Assembly (NCBI GenBank): GCA_944320135.1
Contig: CALUGI010000013.1
Span: forward strand, 17,521-81,520
Direction: 5' to 3'
Source of the DNA: an uncultured Phocaeicola sp.
Lineage (GTDB): Bacteria; Bacteroidota; Bacteroidia; Bacteroidales; Bacteroidaceae
DNA: 64,000 nt
The position numbers and the translations under genes were made by a program. Numbering within the stretch: position 1 is the stretch's first letter; every line of letters starts with the position of its first letter. The notes under the pieces are model-generated. The model saw nothing but the letters and a program-made list of their open reading frames with translations. It searched no databases and was not told the origin of the DNA. Positions 25,904 through 34,863 of this stretch are shown here, piece after piece.

Positions 25904-28900
25904 ATGAAGCATGACTTTCTAAAGATTTCATCCAAACGGATGCTCTGTTCGGCTTTGATTGCTTCGGCCATGTGTACGGGAGGCGCGCTGCCTGTATGGG
26001 CGGATGCCGCCGAAGTGCATACGACGGCTCAGGCAGTCACTGTGAAGGGAGTGATTCTGGATGCGGACGGGATTCCCGTCATCGGTGCGAGCGTCCTTGA
26101 AAAAGGAACGACTAACGGGGTGATTACGGACATCGACGGAAACTATTCGTTGAGCGTGTCGTCCAAAGATGCTGTAATCGTGATTTCGTATATCGGCTAC
26201 AAGACAGTGGAGCTGAAGGCTTCCGACCCTAAGTTGGCGAATCTTACGCTTCAGGAAGATTCGGAGATGTTGGAAGAAGTGGTTGTGGTAGGCTACGGCG
26301 TGCAGAAGAAAGAAACATTGACCGGTGCCGTAACCGTAGTGACCGACAAGATGCTGAAGGGGAAAGGCTCTTTGTCGTCTCCCTTGCAGGCCATGCAGGG
26401 ACAAGTGCCCGGCGTGACTATCACGCGTACTTCGTCGGCTCCGGGCGACGAGAGCTGGGGCATGAAGCTCCGTGGAGCGGTTTCTGCTAACACAGCCGAC
26501 CCGCTGATTGTAATTGACGGTGTGGCTTACGAAGGAACGAACGCCTTGCGCAACATCAACCCTTCGGATATCGAGTCAATCAACTTCCTGAAAGACGCTT
26601 CGGCCGCCATCTACGGTTCGCGAGCAGCCGGCGGTGTTGTATTGATTACCACCAAGCAGGCGAAAGAAGGCAAGACACGCGTTGAATACAATGCTTCCTA
26701 TACCGCAAAGTTCGTGGGGCTTCAGCCGGAACTGATGTCATTGAAGGAGTGGGCGAACGCCGTCATTCAGGCACGCACGAACGACGGCTATACGGATTCG
26801 GACCAATGGATGAGGTTCGCCAAGTTAGCCTTGCAATATGAAGGCCGCTACATCGACTTGCTGAAGAATCCGGCAAATCCGATATCGGAGTTCGATGACG
26901 TTTACGATTATGTCTTTATGGACACGGATTGGACGGATGTCTTGTTCGGCAACGCAGGCTCAACCCAGCACGACCTCTCTATCTCCGGGGGTACGGAGAA
27001 GAATCTCTACCGCCTGTCGTTGGGCTATATGTACGACGGCAGCAACTTGAAGTGGGGCAACAACAACAACCAGCGTTTCAACCTTCGTCTGACCAACAAG
27101 TTTCAGGTGACAGACTGGTTCAAGCTGGAATCGGTGATTGCCTACAACCGTCAGGATCAGGTGGCTCCCTCGCAAATCACCTCCACGCTTACGGGTTCAT
27201 ATCCCCAGCCCGGACTTCCTGCAAGCACAATCGACGGCAAGCCTTACTCGTGGGGAACATGGCTTTCTCCCATCTGGTATGCCGAATTGGGCGGCGACAA
27301 CCGCTTGAGAGTTTCGGAGGTGAACATTAGCGAGAAGCTCACCTTCAATCTGATGAAAGGACTCGACTTGGTGGGTAACGTAGGCTATAACACTTCCTCT
27401 GCCAACCGCGACAACAAGCAGATGGCGATAACTTCCTATAACTATGCAGGGACTGTGGAGAACTTGCGGCCTGAGGTTTCGCAGCAAAGCGAGTCTTCTT
27501 ATGAAAAAACCAACTCGCGGCGCGATTTTTATTCCTTCTCCGGTTATTTGAACTATGCGAAGGATTTTGAGACCGGACACAGCCTGAATGTGATGGCCGG
27601 TGCGCAATACGAACTGACCGAGTACGATTACTTCGGAACGAAAGCAGAAGACATCCAAAACTCATTAGAGACAATCAACGGTGCGGGGCAGGTTTCTTTG
27701 ACAGGAAACAACGGAACCAAATGGCACGAGGCGATTATGTCCTACTATTCCCGTGTGAACTATAACTACATGTCGAAGTATTTGGCTGAAGTGAACTTCC
27801 GTTACGATGGTTCTTCCAAGTTCAAAGAGGGACGCTGGTCGCCGTTCTGGGGCATTTCGCTCGGATGGCGCCTGTCGGAAGAAGGCTTCATGGACTGGGC
27901 GGACGACTGGCTTGACGAGTTCAAGATACGAGCTTCTTACGGCGTGGTGGGCAACCAGAGCGGTATCGACCGTTACGAAGGCGCGCAAATCTACAACTTC
28001 CGCGCGTTGAACGGAGCGCTTCTCGGCGATAACCGTGCGGCTACCATCGACACGAACGGACGCATCGCTTCTTATTCGCGCGAATGGGAGCGCATCCACA
28101 ACTACAATATCGGCTTGGATTTCGGTTTCCTGCACGGAAGACTGACCGGTACGTTGGAAGGCTATTGGAAGAAGAACAACAACATGCTGATTGAAGTGAC
28201 CTATCCGGGCATTCTCGGTGACAATGCCGGGTACTCGAATGCCGGAAAGTTCGAGGCGAAAGGTTTCGAAATTCAGACCAACTGGTCGGACAGAATCGGA
28301 GAAGTGGGTTATCATGTGGGAGGAACATTCTCTTACAATACCAACGAGCTGACGGACATCGGCGGAGTGACCGTCTTGTCGAGCGGTTTCGTGGGAAAAC
28401 AGCAAGGGTATGCTTTGAACAGCATCTTCGGCCTTCGCTACATCGGCAAGATTCAGAACGAAGAACAGCGTCAGAAATACCTTTACCGCTACCTGACCGG
28501 AAACACCATCGGCCTGACAAACGACATCCGCGTGGGCGACAATATGTATGAGGACGTGAACAAGGACGGAAAGCTCGACTACAACGATTACGTGTACCTC
28601 GGTACAGATGACCCGAAGATATCGTTCTCGTTCAACGGCGGCATCGAATGGAACAACTTCGACCTGTCTGTCATCTTCCAGGGAGTGGCGCAGCGCACCA
28701 TCTTCCGCACGGGAGAGAACGACGGCAACGCGAACTACCGCATCCCGATGCGCCAGCCTTATTACAACACGACGAACCAGTCGGTAGGCAACACGTGGAG
28801 TCCGGAAAATCCGGACGCGCGCTATCCGACGTACACGAACAACTCTACGATAAACGACTACAACTATCAGTGCTCGTCATGGTCGGTAGAGAACGGTGCC

Positions 28901-29125
28901 TACATCCGTTTGAAGAACGTGACTTTAGGATACACATTCCCCGAAACGTTGCTGGCAAAAACAAAAGTAATCAGTGCGGCGCGCGTGTACGTGACCGGCG
29001 CCGACTTGTGGGAGTTCTCAAAGATTAATGACGGATGGGACCCGGAAGCCAGCCGGAATGTGAGAGGAACAGGACGCTATCCGTTTGTCCGTACCGTAAC
29101 CTTCGGATTGAACTTAACCTTTTAA
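25904..29125 (+). CDS. SusC/RagA TonB-linked outer-membrane transporter
   Basis: 1073 residues from ATG 25904. Signal peptide to about residue 34 (CSALIASAMCTGGALPVWA). Residues about 42-125 are a carboxypeptidase-regulatory-like beta sandwich (VKGVILDADGIPVIGASVLE). The TonB-box-like segment EEVVVVGYGVQKKETLTGAV follows, then the plug with TADPLIVIDGVAYEGTNALRNINPSDIESI and SAAIYGSRAAGGVVLITTK, the SusC signature. The rest is barrel, ending VTFGLNLTF. There is no STN domain between signal and carboxypeptidase-like domain. It imports oligosaccharide together with the SusD encoded 12 bases later. The alginate-lyase-family gene in the operon hints at a uronic-acid-containing glycan. Confidence 0.97.
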   Translation: MKHDFLKISSKRMLCSALIASAMCTGGALPVWADAAEVHTTAQAVTVKGVILDADGIPVIGASVLEKGTTNGVITDIDGNYSLSVSSKDAVIVISYIGYKTVELKASDPKLANLTLQEDSEMLEEVVVVGYGVQKKETLTGAVTVVTDKMLKGKGSLSSPLQAMQGQVPGVTITRTSSAPGDESWGMKLRGAVSANTADPLIVIDGVAYEGTNALRNINPSDIESINFLKDASAAIYGSRAAGGVVLITTKQAKEGKTRVEYNASYTAKFVGLQPELMSLKEWANAVIQARTNDGYTDSDQWMRFAKLALQYEGRYIDLLKNPANPISEFDDVYDYVFMDTDWTDVLFGNAGSTQHDLSISGGTEKNLYRLSLGYMYDGSNLKWGNNNNQRFNLRLTNKFQVTDWFKLESVIAYNRQDQVAPSQITSTLTGSYPQPGLPASTIDGKPYSWGTWLSPIWYAELGGDNRLRVSEVNISEKLTFNLMKGLDLVGNVGYNTSSANRDNKQMAITSYNYAGTVENLRPEVSQQSESSYEKTNSRRDFYSFSGYLNYAKDFETGHSLNVMAGAQYELTEYDYFGTKAEDIQNSLETINGAGQVSLTGNNGTKWHEAIMSYYSRVNYNYMSKYLAEVNFRYDGSSKFKEGRWSPFWGISLGWRLSEEGFMDWADDWLDEFKIRASYGVVGNQSGIDRYEGAQIYNFRALNGALLGDNRAATIDTNGRIASYSREWERIHNYNIGLDFGFLHGRLTGTLEGYWKKNNNMLIEVTYPGILGDNAGYSNAGKFEAKGFEIQTNWSDRIGEVGYHVGGTFSYNTNELTDIGGVTVLSSGFVGKQQGYALNSIFGLRYIGKIQNEEQRQKYLYRYLTGNTIGLTNDIRVGDNMYEDVNKDGKLDYNDYVYLGTDDPKISFSFNGGIEWNNFDLSVIFQGVAQRTIFRTGENDGNANYRIPMRQPYYNTTNQSVGNTWSPENPDARYPTYTNNSTINDYNYQCSSWSVENGAYIRLKNVTLGYTFPETLLAKTKVISAARVYVTGADLWEFSKINDGWDPEASRNVRGTGRYPFVRTVTFGLNLTF

Positions 29126-29136
29126 ACAAGAGAATT

Positions 29137-30834
29137 ATGAAACTATATAAGAAAGCGTTATTGATTATGGGCGTGGGACTGAGCCTAAGCTCTTGTCTCG
29201 ACCTTGACCCGCAAGACCAGCTGGCGGACGGAAACCTTTGGTCTACGCCGAGCGATTTCGAGTATTTCGCCAATACGTTTTATGGCTGGACGCGCGACTT
29301 CAAAGATGTGGTGAGCGACGGGCCGCACTCCGACTGGCGTTCTGACCTGATGACGTCAAAGTCTGTCAACGTGTACAGCCACGGAAACAATGCGATTCCT
29401 ACTTCTGACGACAATTATACAAAAGCATACGACCATATCCGCCGTACCAACATCCTTCTGGAGAAGGCGCAAGGATACGGGGGCAGCGGATCGATTGCCC
29501 ACTATGTGGCGGAGGCGAAATTCTTCCGTGCCTATTCTTATTTTGACTTGCTCCAGCTTTACGGGGACGCCATCATCACCACTTCGCCGTTGGATATCGA
29601 TTCGCCGGAGATGAACGCGAAACGGAACGACCGGAGCGAAGTGACCGACCTGATTGTCCGGGACTTGCAGGAAGCTGCCGCCGACCTGCCTGAAACGCCG
29701 GACGAAGAAGGCAGGCTGACGTGCTGGGCAGCATACGCATTCCTTTCGCGCGTGGCTCTGTATGAAGGCACCTGGCAGAAATTCCGCAACAACGAAGAAC
29801 GTGCGCACGAGCTGCTTGACATTGCGGCAAAGGCGGCCCGCGAGGTGATAGACGGGGGCAAGTATGAGCTGTTCAAGCCTGCTTCGTTGGGGACGGAAGC
29901 ATACAGATACCTCTTTATATTGGAAGATGTACAGTGCAACCCTGCCGGACTCACCAAGTCGGCCAACAAGGAATACATCCTTTCGCGCCGCCATGACGAG
30001 GCTTTGTATCCTATCGGGACGAACGTGACCAAGGGTTGTCTGGCGAATACGATGTATATCAACCGGAAGTTCGTGAACATGTATCTCACCCAGAACGGAC
30101 TTCCCATAGAAAAGGATACGGGAAACGACGGATTCCAAGGCTACGACGACATGGATTCCGAGTTTGAAAACCGGGACAACCGCATGGCAAACTGCCTTCT
30201 GAAGCCGGGGCAGCAGTATTGGAACAATACGTCGCAGAACTGCCGTTGGGGAGGAAGCGGAAAGCCGATGACATGCGAGCCGGCCGGAAGCGGATATATG
30301 AACCAGAAATGGGCTACCGAACGTCTGGTAAATGACGAATATGAAGGCTATGACTATCCGGTTATCCGCTACGCCGAGGTGCTCTTGAATTATGCCGAGG
30401 CGGTGTACGAACGCGACGGCCAGATTTCGGACGAAGACCTGAACCTTTCGTTGAACGAAACGCGGCGGCGAATCAATCCGGACATGCCCGCGCTTACCAA
30501 TGAATTCGCCGGGCTTTACGGATTAGACCTGCGCGAAGAAATCCGCCGCGAGCGCACCGTGGAACTTTACAACGAAGGCTTCCGCATCGACGACCTGAAA
30601 CGGTGGGCGACGGCCGAGGTGGAAATGCCTAAAGACATACTCGGAGTAAAATACACGGGGACTGAGTTTGAAGAAGAGTGGGCCGACGGCAAGGCCGTCG
30701 CGAAGGATGCGGACGGATGTCTGATTATGGAAACCGGACGCTCGTGGGGCACGAAGAACTATCTTCTGCCTATCCCTGCCGACCAGCTGCAGCTGAACCC
30801 GAATCTGGGGCAGAACCAGGGGTGGGAAAACTGA
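29137..30834 (+). CDS. SusD/RagB-family nutrient-binding lipoprotein
   Basis: 565 residues from ATG 29137. The lipobox cysteine in LSSCLDLDPQDQLADG is directly followed by the SusD opening. Conserved helices: AEAKFFRAYSYFDLLQLYGDAI, PVIRYAEVLLNYAEAVYERD, and LREEIRRERTVELYNEGFRIDDLKRW. The N-terminal Leu-Asp-Leu-Asp-Pro pattern and the TPR-like core are standard for SusD. Paired with the SusC upstream to capture glycan at the outer surface. The longer open frame upstream overlaps SusC and is not used. Confidence 0.96.
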   Translation: MKLYKKALLIMGVGLSLSSCLDLDPQDQLADGNLWSTPSDFEYFANTFYGWTRDFKDVVSDGPHSDWRSDLMTSKSVNVYSHGNNAIPTSDDNYTKAYDHIRRTNILLEKAQGYGGSGSIAHYVAEAKFFRAYSYFDLLQLYGDAIITTSPLDIDSPEMNAKRNDRSEVTDLIVRDLQEAAADLPETPDEEGRLTCWAAYAFLSRVALYEGTWQKFRNNEERAHELLDIAAKAAREVIDGGKYELFKPASLGTEAYRYLFILEDVQCNPAGLTKSANKEYILSRRHDEALYPIGTNVTKGCLANTMYINRKFVNMYLTQNGLPIEKDTGNDGFQGYDDMDSEFENRDNRMANCLLKPGQQYWNNTSQNCRWGGSGKPMTCEPAGSGYMNQKWATERLVNDEYEGYDYPVIRYAEVLLNYAEAVYERDGQISDEDLNLSLNETRRRINPDMPALTNEFAGLYGLDLREEIRRERTVELYNEGFRIDDLKRWATAEVEMPKDILGVKYTGTEFEEEWADGKAVAKDADGCLIMETGRSWGTKNYLLPIPADQLQLNPNLGQNQGWEN

Positions 30835-30851
30835 AATCCCGAAAACTTTAA

Positions 30852-32420
30852 ATGGAAAAACTTATGAAGAATAACAGCAAATATCTGTTTTATGGCGCGG
30901 CTTTTGCCGTGTGCATGGGGACAGCCTCCTGTTCAGACGACAAGGACTTGGGAGAACCCATGTCGGAGGTAACGGTCATTTCGTCCGTCACGTTGGGCGA
31001 AACGAGATACAATGCGGACGCGCGCAACCTCTATATGCTGCCCAACCAGGAGGTGCAGCTGACGTGTACGGTGCTTCCCGAAGAAGCGGAAGACAAGGGC
31101 ATCGCATGGTCTGTGCAGAACAACACGAAAGATGCCGCAGGAAACGCCGTTGAAGCGGCGACGGTCACTCCCGACGGGCTGGTGATAGCGAAAGAGGTCG
31201 GCATTGCAATAGTCCGCGCAACTCCGGCAATCGGCTTCGGAGCTACGGATGCCACTCCGAGCTACACCGTCCATGTGGTAGACCACTTCGACTATATCGA
31301 AAACTTTGAAGTGGAAAACGAAACTTCTTTAAGTTCGGAAGGCATTTCCGAGGCGGCGACTTGCCAATTGGAGGTGACCGCCTTCCCGGAGAACGCCACA
31401 TTCAAGCGTTACACGTTCAAGAGCTCGGACGAATCGCTGGCCACGGTGGACAAAAACGGGCTGATAACCGGTATGCGCGCAAACGGCGGTGAGACAAAGA
31501 CGGTCACCGTCACCGTGACGGCGGACGATTTCAGCTCAAACCCCGTGTCGAAGGAGATTGAGGTGAAGCTGAATCCGATAGTAGAACCTACGGCTATGGA
31601 TGTCAAGGCTGACGCGAAGGATTATCTTGCCGCCTTGGGCTATGGCGAACAATACGACCTGCGTAATGCCGTGACGCTGACACCTGCGGGCGCTACCTTC
31701 GAACTTATCGAATGGACGAGCAGCGATAAAAGCGTGGCTTCGGTCGACGCGAACGGCATCCTTACCGTAAACGGAATGGGCGGTACGGCCACGCTCACCG
31801 CTACCTGCGGCGGGATGACTGCCACCGTAGATGTTGCCATTGCCGGAGGCCGTCTGTGGTATTCGTTTGCCGAGATGATTTCTTCATGGTACGGTGACGG
31901 TGCAACGATTTCGGCTGACGGTGAAAAGACAACGGTCACTCTCAACAACGGAGGCGGAAGACTTCGCTTTGACGGCGACTTGTCGTTGAGTCTGGACTAC
32001 CCGATTTTGGCAATGAAAGTCATGCTGCCTTATCAGGTAGCTGCCGGAAGCAATGGCAGAGGCACGTTCTTCATTGAGACAGACTTTGGGCGTTACAATG
32101 GAAGCACGAGTTCGGGTAACAACGTGTTCACCGTGGTTGAGGGATATGAAGGCGAATACAATAATTCTATTCCCCAAACTCCGATGGTTTGCTACTTTGA
32201 TTTGAACAACGGCTTCGGCGGAGAAAAAGCTGATAAACCGCATCATGACTTGCCTGCCACCGGCGTGGAAGTGATGGAAGGCTTCAACTTCCGCTGTGCT
32301 GACTTCAACAAAGTGCCGGACAATCTGGGCTATTACGAACTCTATTGGGTACGTTCTTTCAAGACTGTAGCGGATTTGCAGGAATATTTGACCGAAACAG
32401 AAAACAATAACAACGAATGA
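30852..32420 (+). CDS. Surface lipoprotein with bacterial Ig-like (Big_2) domains
   Basis: 522 residues. The first ATG is at 30852; a second, at 30864 (MKNNSKYLF), gives a more standard signal peptide. Lipobox cysteine in GTASCSDDKDLG with acidic residues after it. Two to three BIG2-like repeats are visible: about 35-135 (QEVQLTCTVLPEEAEDKGIAWSV), 145-235 (RYTFKSSDESLATVDKNGLI) and 245-330 (WTSSDKSVASVDANGILTVNG). The C-terminal 190 residues are beta-rich, begin RLWYSFAEMISSWYGDGATI, and were not recognised with confidence (possibly DUF4979). It occupies the SusE/F-like position and is probably a glycan-binding spacer protein. Stop and next start overlap by four bases. Confidence 0.8.
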   Translation: MEKLMKNNSKYLFYGAAFAVCMGTASCSDDKDLGEPMSEVTVISSVTLGETRYNADARNLYMLPNQEVQLTCTVLPEEAEDKGIAWSVQNNTKDAAGNAVEAATVTPDGLVIAKEVGIAIVRATPAIGFGATDATPSYTVHVVDHFDYIENFEVENETSLSSEGISEAATCQLEVTAFPENATFKRYTFKSSDESLATVDKNGLITGMRANGGETKTVTVTVTADDFSSNPVSKEIEVKLNPIVEPTAMDVKADAKDYLAALGYGEQYDLRNAVTLTPAGATFELIEWTSSDKSVASVDANGILTVNGMGGTATLTATCGGMTATVDVAIAGGRLWYSFAEMISSWYGDGATISADGEKTTVTLNNGGGRLRFDGDLSLSLDYPILAMKVMLPYQVAAGSNGRGTFFIETDFGRYNGSTSSGNNVFTVVEGYEGEYNNSIPQTPMVCYFDLNNGFGGEKADKPHHDLPATGVEVMEGFNFRCADFNKVPDNLGYYELYWVRSFKTVADLQEYLTETENNNNE

Positions 32421-33838
32421 CCATGAAAACACTTTACAATTACATAGGAGCAGGGCTGATGGCCCTCTCTTGTACCGCCCTCCTTTCATGTACGGAAATC
32501 GAGGATGGTGTGAACGACATCGACACGTGGGAAGACGTAGAGGACTATACGACCAATCTGCAGCATCCGTGTATGCTTCACACGCAGGCGGACTTCGACT
32601 TCGTGAAGGAGAAGGTGGCCAACAACGAGAGTCCGTGGATAGAAGCGTACAACCATTTGACGCAAAGCAGCTACGCTCAGTCCAGTTATACGGCGGAACC
32701 GGTAGTCAAGCTGGCCCGTCTGAATCCCGAAGTCTGGAGAGATGACATGAACCGCTGGGAAGAAGCCGGAATTACCGAGTACTATGATGCGTGTATCGGC
32801 TCCGGTGCCGGAAACTTCACGAGCCTGATGCGCGACGCGGCTGCCGCCTATCAGCTGGCTTTGCGCTGGAAGATTTCGGGAGAAGCCGCATACGCCGCTA
32901 CAGCGGTCAAGATTCTGAACGATTGGGCTGCGACTTGTACGGGATATCTGGTGAACACTCAAGGCGAACTCATCGACACGAACCAGTATCTGATAGCGAT
33001 GCAGATTCACCAGCTGGCGAATGCCGCAGAAATCCTTCGGGACTACGACGGATGGAGCGAGGCCGACTTTACAAAGTACAAGAACTGGATGGTAGATGTG
33101 TTCTATCCTCAGGCAACGGACTTCCTGAACCTGCACGCAGGACAGACGGATTGTCCGCTTCACTACTGGCTCAACTGGGATTTGGCGGAGATGACTGCCA
33201 TCCTCTCCATCGGAATTCTGACGGACGACAACTTCAAAATCAATGAAGCCATCCAATATTTCAAGTTCGGCGTGGGCGGAGGAAACATCATCAATGCCGT
33301 GCCGTTCATGCACCAGGACCCGGACAGCAGCGAGATGCTCGGCCAGTGCATGGAGTCCGGACGTGACCAGGGACACGCCACGCTGTGCGTAAGTCTGATG
33401 GCCGCCTTCTGCCAGATGGCGAAGAACGTAGGAGAAGATCTTTTCATCTTCGACGGAAACATGGCACTGGCGATGTGCGAGTATGTGGCGAAATACAATC
33501 TGGGAGATGAGATACCCAACTCTTCCAGCGGATGGGAAATGAACAACTTCCGCTACAACGGCTCTCAAATCCCCTTCAGCACATATCAGAACTGCGCAGG
33601 AATCAGCCACACAACTATCTCCGATGACGGTCGCGGAACGGTGCGTCCCGCATGGGAGTTAGTGAAGCGTCTGGCATCCGACTACGGACAAACAAGCATC
33701 TACGCCGATATGTGGGTGGAAACCATGCGCCAGAATGCTTCGCGCGGCCACTGCGACGGCGGAGCCGGCGACTACGGACCGAACAGCGGCGGTTTCGACC
33801 AGTTGGGTTACGGCACGCTGATGTTTGCAAAAGAGTGA
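32417..33838 (+). CDS. Alginate-lyase-family (alpha/alpha toroid) polysaccharide lyase-like lipoprotein
   Basis: 473 residues; an ATG at 32423 is an alternative start. Lipobox cysteine in LLSCTEIEDG with acidic residues following. The body reads as an alginate_lyase-type helical toroid: LRDAAAAYQLALRWKISGEAAYAATAVKILNDWAATC near residue 135, QYLIAMQIHQLANAAEILRDY, and HYWLNWDLAEMTAILSIGILTDD (about 255) with Asn, Trp and aromatic residues in the usual catalytic belt. The segment ESGRDQGHATLCVSLMAAFCQMA follows. Beta-elimination of a uronic-acid polymer is the expected reaction; the exact substrate is not readable. It ends soon after the toroid, without extra C-terminal sandwich domains. Confidence 0.85.
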   Translation: MTMKTLYNYIGAGLMALSCTALLSCTEIEDGVNDIDTWEDVEDYTTNLQHPCMLHTQADFDFVKEKVANNESPWIEAYNHLTQSSYAQSSYTAEPVVKLARLNPEVWRDDMNRWEEAGITEYYDACIGSGAGNFTSLMRDAAAAYQLALRWKISGEAAYAATAVKILNDWAATCTGYLVNTQGELIDTNQYLIAMQIHQLANAAEILRDYDGWSEADFTKYKNWMVDVFYPQATDFLNLHAGQTDCPLHYWLNWDLAEMTAILSIGILTDDNFKINEAIQYFKFGVGGGNIINAVPFMHQDPDSSEMLGQCMESGRDQGHATLCVSLMAAFCQMAKNVGEDLFIFDGNMALAMCEYVAKYNLGDEIPNSSSGWEMNNFRYNGSQIPFSTYQNCAGISHTTISDDGRGTVRPAWELVKRLASDYGQTSIYADMWVETMRQNASRGHCDGGAGDYGPNSGGFDQLGYGTLMFAKE

Positions 33839-33869
33839 TTTTTTTCATTAATATCAAAATCAATAAACT

Positions 33870-34826
33870 ATGAAACTGAGGAATTTGTTTTTAGCGGCTC
33901 TCCCCTTGCTGGCGGCGGCCTGCTCGGACGACGATTCGGAAGGCGGGGCCGGAAACCGCACGCCGATGTCTTTCGCAGCAAGCATACAGGCCGTGAGCCG
34001 TCTGACGGTCAACGACTCGTGGGCGGGACATGCAGGAAGCCAAGTGGGAGTGCAAATCGGCGATGAGGTGAAGGCGTACATCGTTGGGGAAGACGGAAGC
34101 CTGACTTCTTCCGACCCGTTTTATTGGGAGGATTTTACGGGAACGATAACGGCTTCGGCATGGTATCCGTACACGGAAGGAGGCAAGCCTGCTGTTGTGG
34201 TGTCGGCTGACCAGAGCGTTCCGGCAAACTATCTGGCAAGCGACTTGTTGGAAGCGGCCGACACGGAAGTGGCTGCAGACAATGCGGCTTTGACTTTCAC
34301 CCACCGCACCGCGAAAGTGGAATGCCGCTTCAAGCTCAAAGACGGTGAAGAAGGGACACTAAACGGCGCGACCGTCGTTCTTCTGAACCTGACGGGGGTA
34401 GACAACGGAACGTCCGTCACTACGAGCGGAGACTTCCATGCGTTAGTGGCTCCGCAGACCATACCGGCCGGAACCGACTTCGTGGAGGTCCGGATGGAGA
34501 ACGGCGGAAGCCACGTGGGAGCGCTTGACGAAGATTTGAATCTGGCCGCCGGATACCTTATTCCGATTGAGCTTGAGATTGCTCCGGACAAGATGACGGT
34601 AACGGTGGACGACCCGCAGGCATGGGACGAAAGCGGGTCGAGCAGTGAAGTGGACAGCGAATCTCCCAATGTAGTTCCCGGCGGAGATGGAGGCCAATGG
34701 ACTCCGGGCGAAGGTTCCGGAACGGTGGACACCGAATCGCCGGAGGTAGGCATGGGAGACGGCGGCTCTGACGTGGAGTGGACTCCCGGACAAAAGGAAG
34801 AAGTAAGCGCAGAAACGCGCGAATAA
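33870..34826 (+). CDS. Fimbrillin-like lipoprotein with repetitive acidic C-terminal tail
   Basis: 318 residues. Lipobox cysteine in AAACSDDDSEGG. Residues about 25-250 follow the Mfa-like fimbrillin pattern: IGDEVKAYIV, ITASAWYPYTEGG, ALTFTHRTAKVECRFKL, and LAAGYLIPIELEI near the end. From about residue 255 the tail is low-complexity with two copies of a Glu/Asp-Ser-Glu-Ser-Pro motif followed by a Gly-rich run and WTPG (QWTPGEGSG and EWTPGQKEE). The tail is probably a flexible spacer. Whether the protein polymerises into a fimbria or only stays as a monomeric surface protein in this PUL is not known. Confidence 0.82.
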   Translation: MKLRNLFLAALPLLAAACSDDDSEGGAGNRTPMSFAASIQAVSRLTVNDSWAGHAGSQVGVQIGDEVKAYIVGEDGSLTSSDPFYWEDFTGTITASAWYPYTEGGKPAVVVSADQSVPANYLASDLLEAADTEVAADNAALTFTHRTAKVECRFKLKDGEEGTLNGATVVLLNLTGVDNGTSVTTSGDFHALVAPQTIPAGTDFVEVRMENGGSHVGALDEDLNLAAGYLIPIELEIAPDKMTVTVDDPQAWDESGSSSEVDSESPNVVPGGDGGQWTPGEGSGTVDTESPEVGMGDGGSDVEWTPGQKEEVSAETRE

Positions 34827-34863
34827 ACGGACAATTGAACAACAAACTTAAAAACAAATAATT

